Below, in pieces: positions 23,172 to 30,764 of a DNA stretch of 64,000 bases. This DNA comes from Streptomyces sulfonofaciens (GTDB lineage: Bacteria > Actinomycetota > Actinomycetes > Streptomycetales > Streptomycetaceae), in the NCBI RefSeq assembly GCF_014656295.1, contig NZ_BNCD01000015.1, positions 124,001 through 188,000 on the forward strand, in the 5' to 3' direction. The notes beneath the pieces were generated by a model that was not told where the DNA came from, did no database searches, and saw nothing but the letters and a program-made list of their open reading frames with translations. The position numbers and the translations under genes were made by a program. Every line of letters starts with the position of its first letter. The stretch's first letter is position 1.

Positions 23172-23591
23172 ATGGACATCAAGCTCTCGCAGTGTTTCAT
23201 CGCCGTGGACGACCATGACGCGGCGCTCGCCTTCTACCGGGACGCGCTCGGCCTGGAGGTACGCAACGACGTCGGGTTCGAGGGGATGCGCTGGGTGACC
23301 GTCGGAGCGCCGTCCCAGCCGGACGTGAGCATCGTCCTGGAGCCGCCGGCCGCCAATCCGGACGCCTCGGCGGCCGACAAGCAGGCCATGGCCGAACTGC
23401 TGGCCAAGGGCGTACTGCGGGGGGTCATCTTCCACACCGACGACTGCGACGCCACGTTCGAGCGGATCCGCGCAGCGGGCGCCGAAGTGGTGCAGGAGCC
23501 GATCGACCAGCCCTACGGCGTCCGCGACTGCGCCTTCCGGGACCCCTCCGGAAACCTCCTCCGCTTCACCCAACCCGCCACGGGACGGTGA
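23172..23591 (+). CDS. VOC superfamily (glyoxalase/bleomycin-resistance-like) protein
   Basis: 139 residues. Two beta-alpha-beta-beta-beta modules of the VOC fold: MDIKLSQCFIAVDDHDAALA with FYRDALGLEVRNDVGFEG in the first half and GVIFHTDDCDATFERIRAAG with PYGVRDCAFRDPSGNLLRF in the second. Candidate metal ligands include His in IFHTDD and the late Asp. It lies directly behind the AraC regulator with a 9-bp gap and is probably co-transcribed. The substrate is unknown; dioxygenase, glyoxalase and drug-binding roles all occur in this superfamily. Confidence 0.92.
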   Translation: MDIKLSQCFIAVDDHDAALAFYRDALGLEVRNDVGFEGMRWVTVGAPSQPDVSIVLEPPAANPDASAADKQAMAELLAKGVLRGVIFHTDDCDATFERIRAAGAEVVQEPIDQPYGVRDCAFRDPSGNLLRFTQPATGR

Positions 23592-23958
23592 CCGCGGGGC
23601 CCGGGCGGACACACTGACGGGTCCGTTGGGCGGGGTAGTGGCAAAGGGGAAGGACGTGAGAGGGGCAGGGGAAGAGGGGGGCAGGGGGAGAGGGTGGCGA
23701 GAAGGGGCAGGGCGTGAAGAGGGGCAGAGGGTAAGGGCCGGCAGGGTGAGAAGCCGGCTGGGTAGGGGCCGGGGCAGGAGCCGGCCGGGGCGGGCGCAGC
23801 CGCCGGTGCCTGGCCCGGCGGGCGCGCGGCGGCGCGCACGCGCCGTTCAGCCCGAAGCAGCCGCGGTCGCACCGGCACCGCGGAGGGCCAGGAGCCCCGC
23901 CGTGTGGCCGGGGGTGCGGCACTGCGCGTCGGCCGGACGGGTGAGGGACACTGTCCGT
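23592..23958. other. 367-bp gap, purine-rich, no gene
   Basis: The first half (about 23630-23780) is strongly purine-biased on the plus strand with many GGGGAGAGGGG-like elements. The second half is ordinary GC-rich sequence. No supported gene or clear hairpin. Confidence 0.6.
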
Positions 23959-24210
23959 ATGTGCCGAAGCATCAAGACGCTGCGTCCGCCCGCGCTCCCG
24001 GAACAGGCCACGGAGGACGAGATCAGGGCCGCCGCGCTGCAGTACGTGCGCAAGGTCTCCGGGTTCCGCGCCCCGGCCGCGCACAACCGTGAGGTGTTCG
24101 ACCGTGCCGTCGACACCGTGGCCAGGGCCACCGCCGATCTGCTCGCCGGCCTGGAAGTGCGTGGCAGCAGGACCGTGGACGCCACTGCCCAGCACGGTGG
24201 CCGGCCGTAA
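23959..24210 (+). CDS. DUF2277 family small protein
   Basis: 83 residues from ATG 23959. The pattern MCRSIKTLRPPALPEQATED, AALQYVRKVSGFRAPA and DRAVDTVARATADLLAGL is the DUF2277 family: a Cys at position 2, RSIKTL, and a helical YVRKVSGF segment. The open frame continues upstream to 23626 but only the last 83 residues are conserved in type. The function is unknown; the family is small, soluble and widespread in actinobacteria. It stands alone between repeat-rich gaps. Confidence 0.88.
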   Translation: MCRSIKTLRPPALPEQATEDEIRAAALQYVRKVSGFRAPAAHNREVFDRAVDTVARATADLLAGLEVRGSRTVDATAQHGGRP

Positions 24211-24715
24211 AAGGTTGCGCGCCGACGGCGCGTGGATGCACGTGCTGGGCTTTCGGGCCTTCGGCTCGTGGACGGCCCGCTTCGACCTTCCGGGCTTCCG
24301 ACCTTCCAGGCTTCCCGGCCTTCGGCTCGTGGACGGGCCGGCTCCGACCTTCCGGGCTTTCGGCTCGCGGCTTTCCGGCTCCTGGGGTTCCGCCGTTCCG
24401 CCCGGGCCCTCCGCCCGGGCCCTCCGCCCGGGCCCTGCGCTCACGCCTTCCGGCTGCGGACTGCGGGCTCCCGGCTTTCGACTCCCGGCTTTCGACCCCC
24501 GTTCGGCTCCCGGCTTTCCGCGCAGACCCTTCGCCCAGGCCCGGCTGCGGCCCAGCGGCATCGGCCTTCCGGCCCGTCCTCCGGCTCCAGCCGTCCGGCT
24601 CCGCCCCGCAACCCGGTCCTTCGGCCCCCGGCCTTCCTGAGCGGCCGTGGACGGTGGACGGACCTCCGCCACCACCCCCGCGCCGCCCCCCCCGCGGCCC
24701 CACGACGCTCGTCCC
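24211..24715. repeat. 505-bp repeat-rich non-coding block
   Basis: Degenerate short repeats dominate: many copies of CTTCCGGCT/CTTTCGGCTC and GGCCTTCGGCTCGTGGACGG (two near copies about 24257 and 24320), then three copies of CGCCCGGGCCCTC around 24405-24435, then further TTCCGGC units to 24640. Open frames on both strands are forced by the composition and have no domain. It looks like slippage or duplication in a stretch without constraint, downstream of DUF2277 and DedA genes. Confidence 0.7.
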
Positions 24716-25363
24716 TCACACCACCGGCTCGCCCATCGCGGCGCCCCCCATCTCCGGCGAAGGCCGGCGCATGACGAACGCCGCCCCGGCGCCGGCCGCG
24801 AACAGCGCCAGGACCGAGACGCCCGTGGCCACCCAGGTGGCGCCCAGCCACTGACCGCCGAAGTAGCCGAGGCCGACGCTGTAGCCCGCCCAGGCCACGC
24901 CCGCAAGGGCGGACCAGGGCAGGAACTCGCGCACCCTGCGGTGCGCGGCACCGGCGCCGAGCGAGACCACCGAGCGGCCCGCCGGTGCGAACCGGGCTAT
25001 CACCACGAGGATGCCGCCGCCACGGGAGAGCGCCGAGCCGAGACGCTCCTGTGCCGCGGTCAGCCGTCGGGAGCGGGCGATCGTGCGGGCCATGCGCTCG
25101 CCGCCCTGCCAGGCCAGTCCGTACGCGACGAGGTCGCCGAGCACCGAGGCGGTGGCCGCGGACAGGATCAGGAACAGGATGTCGGGCACATTGTGCGGCA
25201 CTTCTCCGGTGGTGGCCCCGGAACCCGCGGCAGCCGCCGTGGCCGCGGTGATCACCAGGACCCCGCTGGGCAGCACGGGCAGGAACACGTCGAAGAGCAC
25301 GGAGAGGGCCACCGCCGCATAGATCCACGGACTGCCGGTCAGCGACCCCAGACTCTCCAGCAC
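24716..25363 (-). CDS. DedA family membrane protein
   Basis: 215 residues from GTG 25363, placed by the GGGGGGAG just upstream (a longer frame to 25390 has no site). Four or five hydrophobic segments. The DedA/SNARE-associated signatures are FDVFLPVLPSGVLVI near the N-terminus (the acidic re-entrant region) and the Arg-containing IARFAPAGRSVVSLGAGAAH, then FLPWSALAGVAWAGYSVGLG and YFGGQWL. DedA proteins are lipid scramblase or transporter-like and support envelope integrity and membrane potential. It is a single gene upstream of an SOD-like gene in the opposite direction. Confidence 0.9.
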   Translation of the reverse strand: MLESLGSLTGSPWIYAAVALSVLFDVFLPVLPSGVLVITAATAAAAGSGATTGEVPHNVPDILFLILSAATASVLGDLVAYGLAWQGGERMARTIARSRRLTAAQERLGSALSRGGGILVVIARFAPAGRSVVSLGAGAAHRRVREFLPWSALAGVAWAGYSVGLGYFGGQWLGATWVATGVSVLALFAAGAGAAFVMRRPSPEMGGAAMGEPVV

Positions 25364-25642
25364 TCGAACTCCCCCCCGTCCGCATGGCACGCCGCCTCGT
25401 CGCGCGAAGCGGCATGGTGCGGCGTGGTGACAGCCATACAGCGTACGCGGCCGCTGTGCGCACCGGTCCCTCCTGGGCCGGCGTTGATCGTCATATCACC
25501 AGAACCACACCGGAACGCCACGTTCACCCGTTTGCCGCGTCTGATTCGGCGCCGACCTCCGCAGTCGCGTAGCAATTCCTCATACGACGCGACCGGATGG
25601 ACGACGACAGGGTCGCGCCCCGAGGCGAGGAGCGGAACGGCA

Positions 25643-26224
25643 ATGATGGCAGGAATGCTTGCCGGCGCCATGGCGACGGCCGTGCTGGCGGCCGTCGGTG
25701 GCGGGCCGGCCGGTGGAGAGGGCGGTGGGACGGGTGGAGGAGACTCCTTCGAGCTGCGGACGGTGGCACACTTCTCGCCGCCGTCCGCGACGGTCCCGTC
25801 GCACGCCCTGACCTACGACAAGGATCTGGTGCCTCCGGGCGCCCGGATCGAGGTCCAGCAGAACAGCGACAGGAGGGGGACGACGGTCAGCCTGCACGTG
25901 TCGGGGGTGCGGCCGGGCTACGCGTTCGGCGCGCACGTGCACACCAAGCCGTGTGCGAAGGACCCGGCCGCGGCCGGCGGTCACTACCAGAACCGTGTCG
26001 ACCCGGTGCAGCCGTCGACCGATCCGGAGTACGTCAATCCGCAGAATGAGGTGTGGCTTGATTTCACCTCTGACGCACACGGTGCGGGTGAGGCGCGTGC
26101 CCATCACACCTGGGGCTTCCGCAGCGGCCAGGCCCGTTCGGTCGTCCTGCACGACGAACCGGGCAGCAAAGGGGCCCGGGTCGCCTGTCTGACCGTGCCC
26201 TTCGGGGCGGTGGGCGGAGGCTGA
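25643..26224 (+). CDS. Secreted Cu/Zn superoxide-dismutase-like protein
   Basis: 193 residues from ATG 25643 with GAGG upstream. A short signal-like hydrophobic start (MMAGMLAGAMATAVLAAVGG) is followed by a Gly-rich linker. The core has the SodC copper motif GAHVHTKPCAKD (HxH and Cys), GGHYQN (third metal His), a conserved PEYVNPQNEVWLDFTSDAHG region and RAHHTWGF, then a late Cys in RVACLTVPF that could pair with the first. A canonical HGFH-to-DDxG arrangement is only partly kept, so activity should be checked. Expected site is outside the membrane. It is convergent with DoxX across a strong terminator. Confidence 0.85.
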   Translation: MMAGMLAGAMATAVLAAVGGGPAGGEGGGTGGGDSFELRTVAHFSPPSATVPSHALTYDKDLVPPGARIEVQQNSDRRGTTVSLHVSGVRPGYAFGAHVHTKPCAKDPAAAGGHYQNRVDPVQPSTDPEYVNPQNEVWLDFTSDAHGAGEARAHHTWGFRSGQARSVVLHDEPGSKGARVACLTVPFGAVGGG

Positions 26225-26322
26225 CGACCGAGCGGCCGCCGGGCTCCGGCGGCGGGCGCGCGCTCGGGGCGCGGCATGCCGACCCGCAGGGGTCTTCGGG
26301 GGTCCGGAACCGCCGCGTACCA

Positions 26323-26362
26323 GCGAAGGCGCCCATCCCCGTCCGGGGGTGGGCGCCTTCGC
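26323..26362. terminator. strong bidirectional terminator hairpin
   Basis: GCGAAGGCGCCCA with CCCC (26323-26340) pairs with GGGG and TGGGCGCCTTCGC (26345-26362), an 18-bp stem with one mismatch and a 4-nt loop. It separates the convergent SOD-like and DoxX genes. Confidence 0.92.
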
Positions 26363-26410
26363 CGTGTGGGCGGCCCGGGACCGGCGCCGGCCCCGGTCCC
26401 GGGCCACCGG

Positions 26411-26851
26411 TCAGGCCGTGACCGGCTCCTGCTCGGCCGCGGACATCTGCTCGCCGGTCCCGCCGCGAGCCGTGAACAACCGGTCCACCCCGAAGGCTCC
26501 TGAACCGGTGAAGACCAGCAGGAGCATGGCCCAGCAGAACATGGCCGCCGGCTCGCCACCGTTCTGGATCGGCAGCAGCGCGTGCGGCTGGTGGACCTTG
26601 AAGTACGCGAAGGCCATCGAGCCCGACGAGATGAGCGCCGCGGGCCGGGTGTACAGGCCGACCAGCACGAGGAGGCCGCCCACCAGTTGGATCACGGCGG
26701 CGTACCAGCCGGGCCAGGCGCCGGCGGGCTGGCTCTGCCCGCCGAAGGCGCCGAACAGGGTGCTGGCGCCGTGGCAGGCGAAGAGCAGGGCGACGACGAT
26801 GCGGAACAGCCCGATCGCGTACGGGCGCGTGCTGTCGAGGCGTCCGGACAT
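26411..26851 (-). CDS. DoxX family membrane protein
   Basis: 146 residues. Four hydrophobic helices: AIGLFRIVVALLFACHGAST (helix 1 with the family R and H), YAAVIQLVGGLLVLVGLYT (helix 2), ALISSGSMAFAYFKVHQPHAL (helix 3, shown in part as 20 or fewer) and MFCWAMLLLVFTGSGAFGVD (helix 4). DoxX proteins are small integral membrane proteins, in mycobacteria linked to a membrane oxidoreductase complex that deals with thiol and oxidative stress. The neighbouring SOD-like gene fits that theme but is convergent. Two palindromes 65-95 bp upstream suggest tight transcriptional control. Confidence 0.92.
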   Translation of the reverse strand: MSGRLDSTRPYAIGLFRIVVALLFACHGASTLFGAFGGQSQPAGAWPGWYAAVIQLVGGLLVLVGLYTRPAALISSGSMAFAYFKVHQPHALLPIQNGGEPAAMFCWAMLLLVFTGSGAFGVDRLFTARGGTGEQMSAAEQEPVTA

Positions 26852-27892
26852 GGGTGGGGGACTCCTTCGGTCTGGGGACGGCGGATCAGCGGCGGAACCA
26901 CGTGAGTGCTGAGAGGTTAGGTGTACCTAACTAGTACTTGCAAGTTCAACATTAGCCATTCTCGGACGGCCCTTCCGGCACCGTCCGCAGCCTGCGCACC
27001 CGCCGTCCGCCGCCGCTCCCGAAACATGTGGCGGGCGGCGGCGGGGCGCGTGTACGGGTTCATACGCGCCTGGGCGGGCGTCTGTTCAAAGGGCGACGGG
27101 TGATCTGGGAGTGGGCGTGCGAGCGGAGCCCGCGAAGAGTGAAGAGTGGGGAGGGCCGCGAAGGGGCGCGAGCCGGTCGCGATGGGTGGGGAGGGTCGTG
27201 ATGGGTGGCGGAGAGCCCGCGAGGCGGTGGACGGGGGCGGTGAAGGCGGGGCCGGTGAAGGCGGGGCCGGGTCCATCGGGCAGTGCGGCAGGGCGCGCGG
27301 AAGGGGAGGTCGGGCGCGTGGTGCGGCCGGGGCGCCGATGCGGTGTGCGGGGCGGGCGGCCCGGCGAGGGGTGTCGCGCGGCGTGCGTGTGCCGGACCCC
27401 GGCGGGCGCGCCGACCACGACCACGGCCACGACCACGACCGTGGCCGTGGCCGTGGCCGTGCGGTGAAACCGCCCGCCCGGCGAAGGGGGCGGTCCGCGG
27501 ACGCCGACGAGCCGCCGGCCGGCCGTCGGATCCGGTCGCATGCCCGGATCCGGCGGCCGCCGACGGCTCGTGGAGGACGTGACGGCCGTTCAGGCGCCGT
27601 CTGCCGTCTGCCTTGTCGTCTGCGGTCGTCTGCGGTCGTCTGCCGTGTCGTCTGACGTGCCGTCCGCCGTGCCGCCTGACGTGCCGTCCGCCGTGCCGTC
27701 TGCTGTGCTGTCCTCCTCTGCCGTGTTGTCCTCCGCGGCAGTCGAACGGCTCTGCGTGCGGCGCCGAGGCGGTCGTCAGTGCGGGTCAGTGCGGGTCAGT
27801 GCGGCCGTCGGCCCGGGCGGCAGGGCGTGCCGTGGGGTGGGCCCGGGGCGGACCCGGCGGGCCTGTGCGGCGCGTACCGCAGAACAATCGAT
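26852..27892. other. 1,041-bp gap: DoxX operator region, then no gene
   Basis: The first 100 bp hold the DoxX promoter region. From about 27000 on, no frame has a domain. Contents: a hairpin CCACGGCCACG (27421-27431) with CGTGGCCGTGG (27440-27450), a run of GTCGTCTGC/GTGCCGTCCGCC units (about 27608-27720) and three GTCAGTGCGG direct repeats (about 27776-27802). It ends at the stop of the HNH nuclease gene. Confidence 0.6.
26916..26945 (-). promoter_or_regulatory. two adjacent operator-like palindromes upstream of doxX
   Basis: GTTAGGT-GT-ACCTAAC (26916-26931), 7-bp arms, is followed by the perfect ACTTGCAAGT (26936-26945). On the minus strand TTGAAC overlaps the second and TACACC the first, with 18-bp spacing, so both would cover a promoter. 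The first recalls iron-box half sites (TTAGGT); the second looks like a MarR/HxlR site. Assignments are inference. Confidence 0.55.
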
Positions 27893-28561
27893 TCAGCACT
27901 CGCCGTTGAGCACCGACTGCAGGGCGGTCTTCTCGGCGGAGTCGACCGTCAGGTCGTAGTAGTGCTTCACCTGGATCCACATACGGGCGTACATGCAGTG
28001 GTACGCGGCCCGCGGCGGCAGCCACTCGGCCGGGTCCTGGTCGCTCTTGGACTGGTTGACGTTGTCGGTGACGGCGATCAACTGGGGGCGGGTCAGGTCG
28101 TTGGCGAAGGACTGCCGCTGGGCGGTGGTCCAACCGCTGGCGCCCGAGGTCCATGCCTCGGCGAGCGGCACGATGTGGTCGATGTCCACGTCGCTCGCGG
28201 CGGTCCAGGTCGCACCGTCGTACTCGGAGTACCAGCTACCGGAGGTCGGGTAGCAGTCGGAACCCTGCTGGATGTTGGTGCCGTCGCGCTTGAGGACCAC
28301 CTCGCGGGTGTCGCAGGTGCCGGACTGGGTGATCCAGTGCGGGAACTTGTCCCGGCTGTAACCCGTCATGGAGCCCTCCGTGGACACGGTGAGCTCGGAG
28401 AGGTACGTGTGGGCGGTCGACACGGCGATCGGGGTGGGGGGAGATGCCTGGGCGGGAGGTCCGCTCAGCAGGGCGCAGGCGGATATGGAGGCGACCAGCG
28501 CGCCGAGCATGCTCAGCCGGCGGCGGAGCCCGCCGCGTCGACGCGCGTAGACATCGGACAT
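27893..28561 (-). CDS. Secreted HNH endonuclease family protein
   Basis: 222 residues from ATG 28561, which has AGGGAG upstream (a longer frame to 28666 exists). A basic signal peptide (RRRLSMLGALVASISACALL) ends near AQA. The nuclease core is DVDIDHIVPLAEAW (the DHxxP HNH motif, about residues 122-135), followed by QSFANDLTRPQLIAVTDNVN with the Asn, SKSDQDPAEWLPP and CMYARMWIQVKHYYDL, typical of the DUF1524/GmrSD-C-like HNH group. Two pairs of Cys may form disulphides, fitting export. Likely an extracellular DNase for nutrient recycling. No immunity gene is adjacent. Confidence 0.92.
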   Translation of the reverse strand: MSDVYARRRGGLRRRLSMLGALVASISACALLSGPPAQASPPTPIAVSTAHTYLSELTVSTEGSMTGYSRDKFPHWITQSGTCDTREVVLKRDGTNIQQGSDCYPTSGSWYSEYDGATWTAASDVDIDHIVPLAEAWTSGASGWTTAQRQSFANDLTRPQLIAVTDNVNQSKSDQDPAEWLPPRAAYHCMYARMWIQVKHYYDLTVDSAEKTALQSVLNGEC

Positions 28562-29101
28562 GTGAAACTCCCTGTGTGGGGGTTGGGACCGGAGGGGCCC
28601 GGTCATGGTGGCGCCCTGGGGTTTCCGGAAGGCAGGCGTCAGGTAACAGAGTTGCGTCATGGGCACGTCACATCAAGACATCTGTCGCACTCATGTCCCC
28701 AACTGGTGTGCGAGAGGAGGGGGATTGCGGCATATGCCGCCTCCGGGCCTGTGCCCGTTCCCGCCTCCGGACCTGCGGCCCGTTCCCGCCTCGGGGCCTG
28801 TGCCCGCGCCCGTGCTCGCGCCCGGGCCTGTGCCTGTGCTCGCGCCCGCCTCCGGGTCCGTGGTCCGCGCGTCGCGTAGCATGGCCGGAGCAGAAGGGGA
28901 GTAGCTCTTCGCCGGACCGTCGACATACTGCTCAGCTCGTCTGAGCCGGCGCCCGGAGGCGGACCGGTCCACGGTCGGCCAGCGAGACCTTCGGCAAGCA
29001 GTGCACCGTACACGGCCGTGTACGGCAAGTGCGCTGCCGTGCCGGGGTGTCGGACAGGAGCGCGCACTCTCGGCGGGGCAGCCCCGACCGATTGAGGAAC
29101 C
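28562..29101. other. 540-bp gap: HNH promoter side and a manganese riboswitch leader
   Basis: The stretch next to the HNH gene shows no gene. About 28735-28860 is an alternating run of GCCTGTGCCCG/GCGCCCGCC elements. From about 28886 to the GDT1 start it is occupied by a yybP-ykoY leader and its hairpins. Confidence 0.7.
28886..29030 (+). ncRNA. yybP-ykoY manganese riboswitch
   Basis: The conserved blocks are present in order: AAGGGGAGTAGC (about 28894-28905), a variable paired region with GCCGGCGCCCGGAGGC, then CAGCGAGACCTTCGGC (about 28979-28995). The family consensus is GGGGAGUAG ... GCGAGACCUU. A perfect 20-bp palindrome (29006-29025) follows and could form the expression platform before the TTG start at 29102. 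The downstream gene is a TMEM165/GDT1 transporter, a usual client. Mn2+ binding would be expected to raise expression. Confidence 0.9.
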
Positions 29102-29686
29102 TTGTTCAGCATCAGCGTGACGGCACTGGTCTTCGGTGTCGTCTTCCTCGCCGAACTGCCCGACAAGACCGCGCTGGCGGGTCTCGTCCTCGGTACGCGG
29201 TACCGCGCGTCCTACGTCTTCGCCGGTGTGGCCGCCGCCTTCGCCGTGCACGTGGCGCTGGCCGTCGCGGCGGGCAGCGTGCTGACGCTGCTCCCCGACC
29301 GTGTGGTGCACGCCGTGACGGGCGCGCTCTTCCTCGGCGGCGCCGCCATGCTCTTCCTCCAGAAGGGCGAGGAGGCGGAAGGCGAGATCCGCAAACCGCG
29401 TGACCAGGGTTTCTGGCGGGTGGCCGGTGCGGGGTTCGGGCTCATCCTCGTGGCGGAGTTCGGTGACCTCACCCAGATCATGACCGCGAACCTCGCGGCC
29501 CGCTACGGCCAGCCCGTGTCGGTCGCCATCGGGGCCGTCCTGGCGTTGTGGGCGGTCGCCGGGCTCGGCATCGTCGGCGGCAGGGCCCTGATGAAGCGGG
29601 TGCCGCTGCGGCTGATCACCAGGGTGGCGGCCCTGGTGATGGCGGCACTCGGGGTGTGGAGCCTCTACGAGGCGGCGGTGGCCTGA
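29102..29686 (+). CDS. TMEM165/GDT1 family Mn2+/Ca2+ exporter
   Basis: 194 residues. The likely start is TTG 29102 (GAGG upstream), giving MFSISVTALVFGVVFLAELP. Six hydrophobic segments in two inverted repeats. The family E-x-G/P-D-K/L-T signatures are FLAELPDKTALAGL in the first half (about residues 15-28) and LVAEFGDLTQIMTANLA in the second (about 118-134). A charged loop LQKGEEAEGEIRKPRDQG separates the halves. These proteins export manganese (and calcium) from the cytoplasm. The yybP-ykoY riboswitch in its leader supports manganese as the substrate here. Confidence 0.95.
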   Translation: MFSISVTALVFGVVFLAELPDKTALAGLVLGTRYRASYVFAGVAAAFAVHVALAVAAGSVLTLLPDRVVHAVTGALFLGGAAMLFLQKGEEAEGEIRKPRDQGFWRVAGAGFGLILVAEFGDLTQIMTANLAARYGQPVSVAIGAVLALWAVAGLGIVGGRALMKRVPLRLITRVAALVMAALGVWSLYEAAVA

Positions 29687-30074
29687 ACGGCGAGCCCGGA
29701 GCGCGCATCCCCGGAGCGCGCGTCCCCGGAGCGCGCGTCCGCGGTGCCAGGGCGAAAGTGCGCCCTCGGTGGCAAAGGTGGAAGCGCGCCCCTGGCGCCG
29801 GGGCACAAGCGTGCGCCTCCGGCGTCGTCAGGGCGGACGGCCGCAGGTCGGTGCGCGCGCCGTGCGCCGTGCCCCCGCCCCGCGCGGGTACGAACCGTGT
29901 CGAGCGCAGGGGAGCGCCGTGTCCACCATGTGAGCGCGACGGGTAGCGGGGATGGCCGCCGTTTTGTATGTTGTGGAAACAAAGTGACCCGTCCGCTGCC
30001 TGACCGGCGGGCGGGACACTTTGGCCTTCGGGGCCCGCCCGTCCCGGACGATCCTCGTGTTACGGAGCCTGCCG
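29687..30074. other. 388-bp gap with a 15-bp tandem repeat and a promoter-like site
   Basis: Three near-identical GGAGCGCGCRTCCCC units (29698-29742) lie just after the GDT1 stop. An imperfect inverted repeat TTTGT-N11-ACAAA (29963-29983) about 90 bp before the HAD gene is the AT-richest spot and may be its control region. No gene is supported. Confidence 0.55.
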
Positions 30075-30737
30075 ATGTCGGCCACCCGTCCCACCCCTCT
30101 GACCGCCCGTGCCCTCCTGCTCGACATGGACGGCACCCTGGTGAACTCGAACGCCGTGGTCGAGCGTTGCTGGCGCCGCTGGTCCGAGCGGCACGGCCTG
30201 GACGCCGACGAGGTCATGAGGGTCGTGCACGGCCGCCAGGGCCATGCGTCCATGGCGATCCTGCTGCCGCACCGCACGGCGGCGGAGAACCTCGCGGACA
30301 ACGCCCTGCTGCTCGCGGAGGAGACCGCCGACACCGAGGGCGTCGTGCAAATCCCCGGCGCCGGTGCGTTCCTGGAGTCCCTCGCCCATCTGCCGCACGC
30401 GCTGGTGACCTCCGCGGACGAGGCCCTGGCCACCGCCCGTATGGGCGCGGCGGGGCTTGCGATGCCCGCCTTGCGGATCACCGCGGAGAGCGTGGGCGCC
30501 AGCAAGCCCGACCCGGAGGGGTTCCTCAAGGGAGCCGCGGAGCTGGGCATCGAGCCGGCCGACTGCATCGCCTTCGAGGACTCCGAAGCCGGCATCGCGG
30601 CCGCCCGCGCCGCCGGGATGCGGGTCGTGGGCGTCGGCACGCGCGCCGGCGCGTACGGGCCCACGGCCTTGGTCCGCGACCTCACCGAGGTGCGGGTCGA
30701 GGCCGTGGGCGGCGAGATCCTGCTGCACGTGGGCTGA
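30075..30737 (+). CDS. HAD-IA family sugar-phosphatase-like hydrolase
   Basis: 220 residues from ATG 30075 with GGAG seven bases upstream. All HAD motifs are intact: LLLDMDGTLVNSNAVVERCW (motif I), HALVTSADEALA (motif II, Thr/Ser), GASKPDPEGFLKGA (motif III Lys) and IAFEDSEAGIAAARAAGM (motif IV). The helical cap between residues 25 and 90 (C1 cap) and the ESVGASKPDPEGF pattern resemble sugar-phosphate phosphatases of the 2-deoxyglucose-6-phosphatase/YfbT group. It is soluble and monocistronic. The physiological substrate is not evident from neighbours. Confidence 0.92.
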   Translation: MSATRPTPLTARALLLDMDGTLVNSNAVVERCWRRWSERHGLDADEVMRVVHGRQGHASMAILLPHRTAAENLADNALLLAEETADTEGVVQIPGAGAFLESLAHLPHALVTSADEALATARMGAAGLAMPALRITAESVGASKPDPEGFLKGAAELGIEPADCIAFEDSEAGIAAARAAGMRVVGVGTRAGAYGPTALVRDLTEVRVEAVGGEILLHVG

Positions 30738-30764
30738 GCCCGCGCACGCCCCGGGACGGGACGC

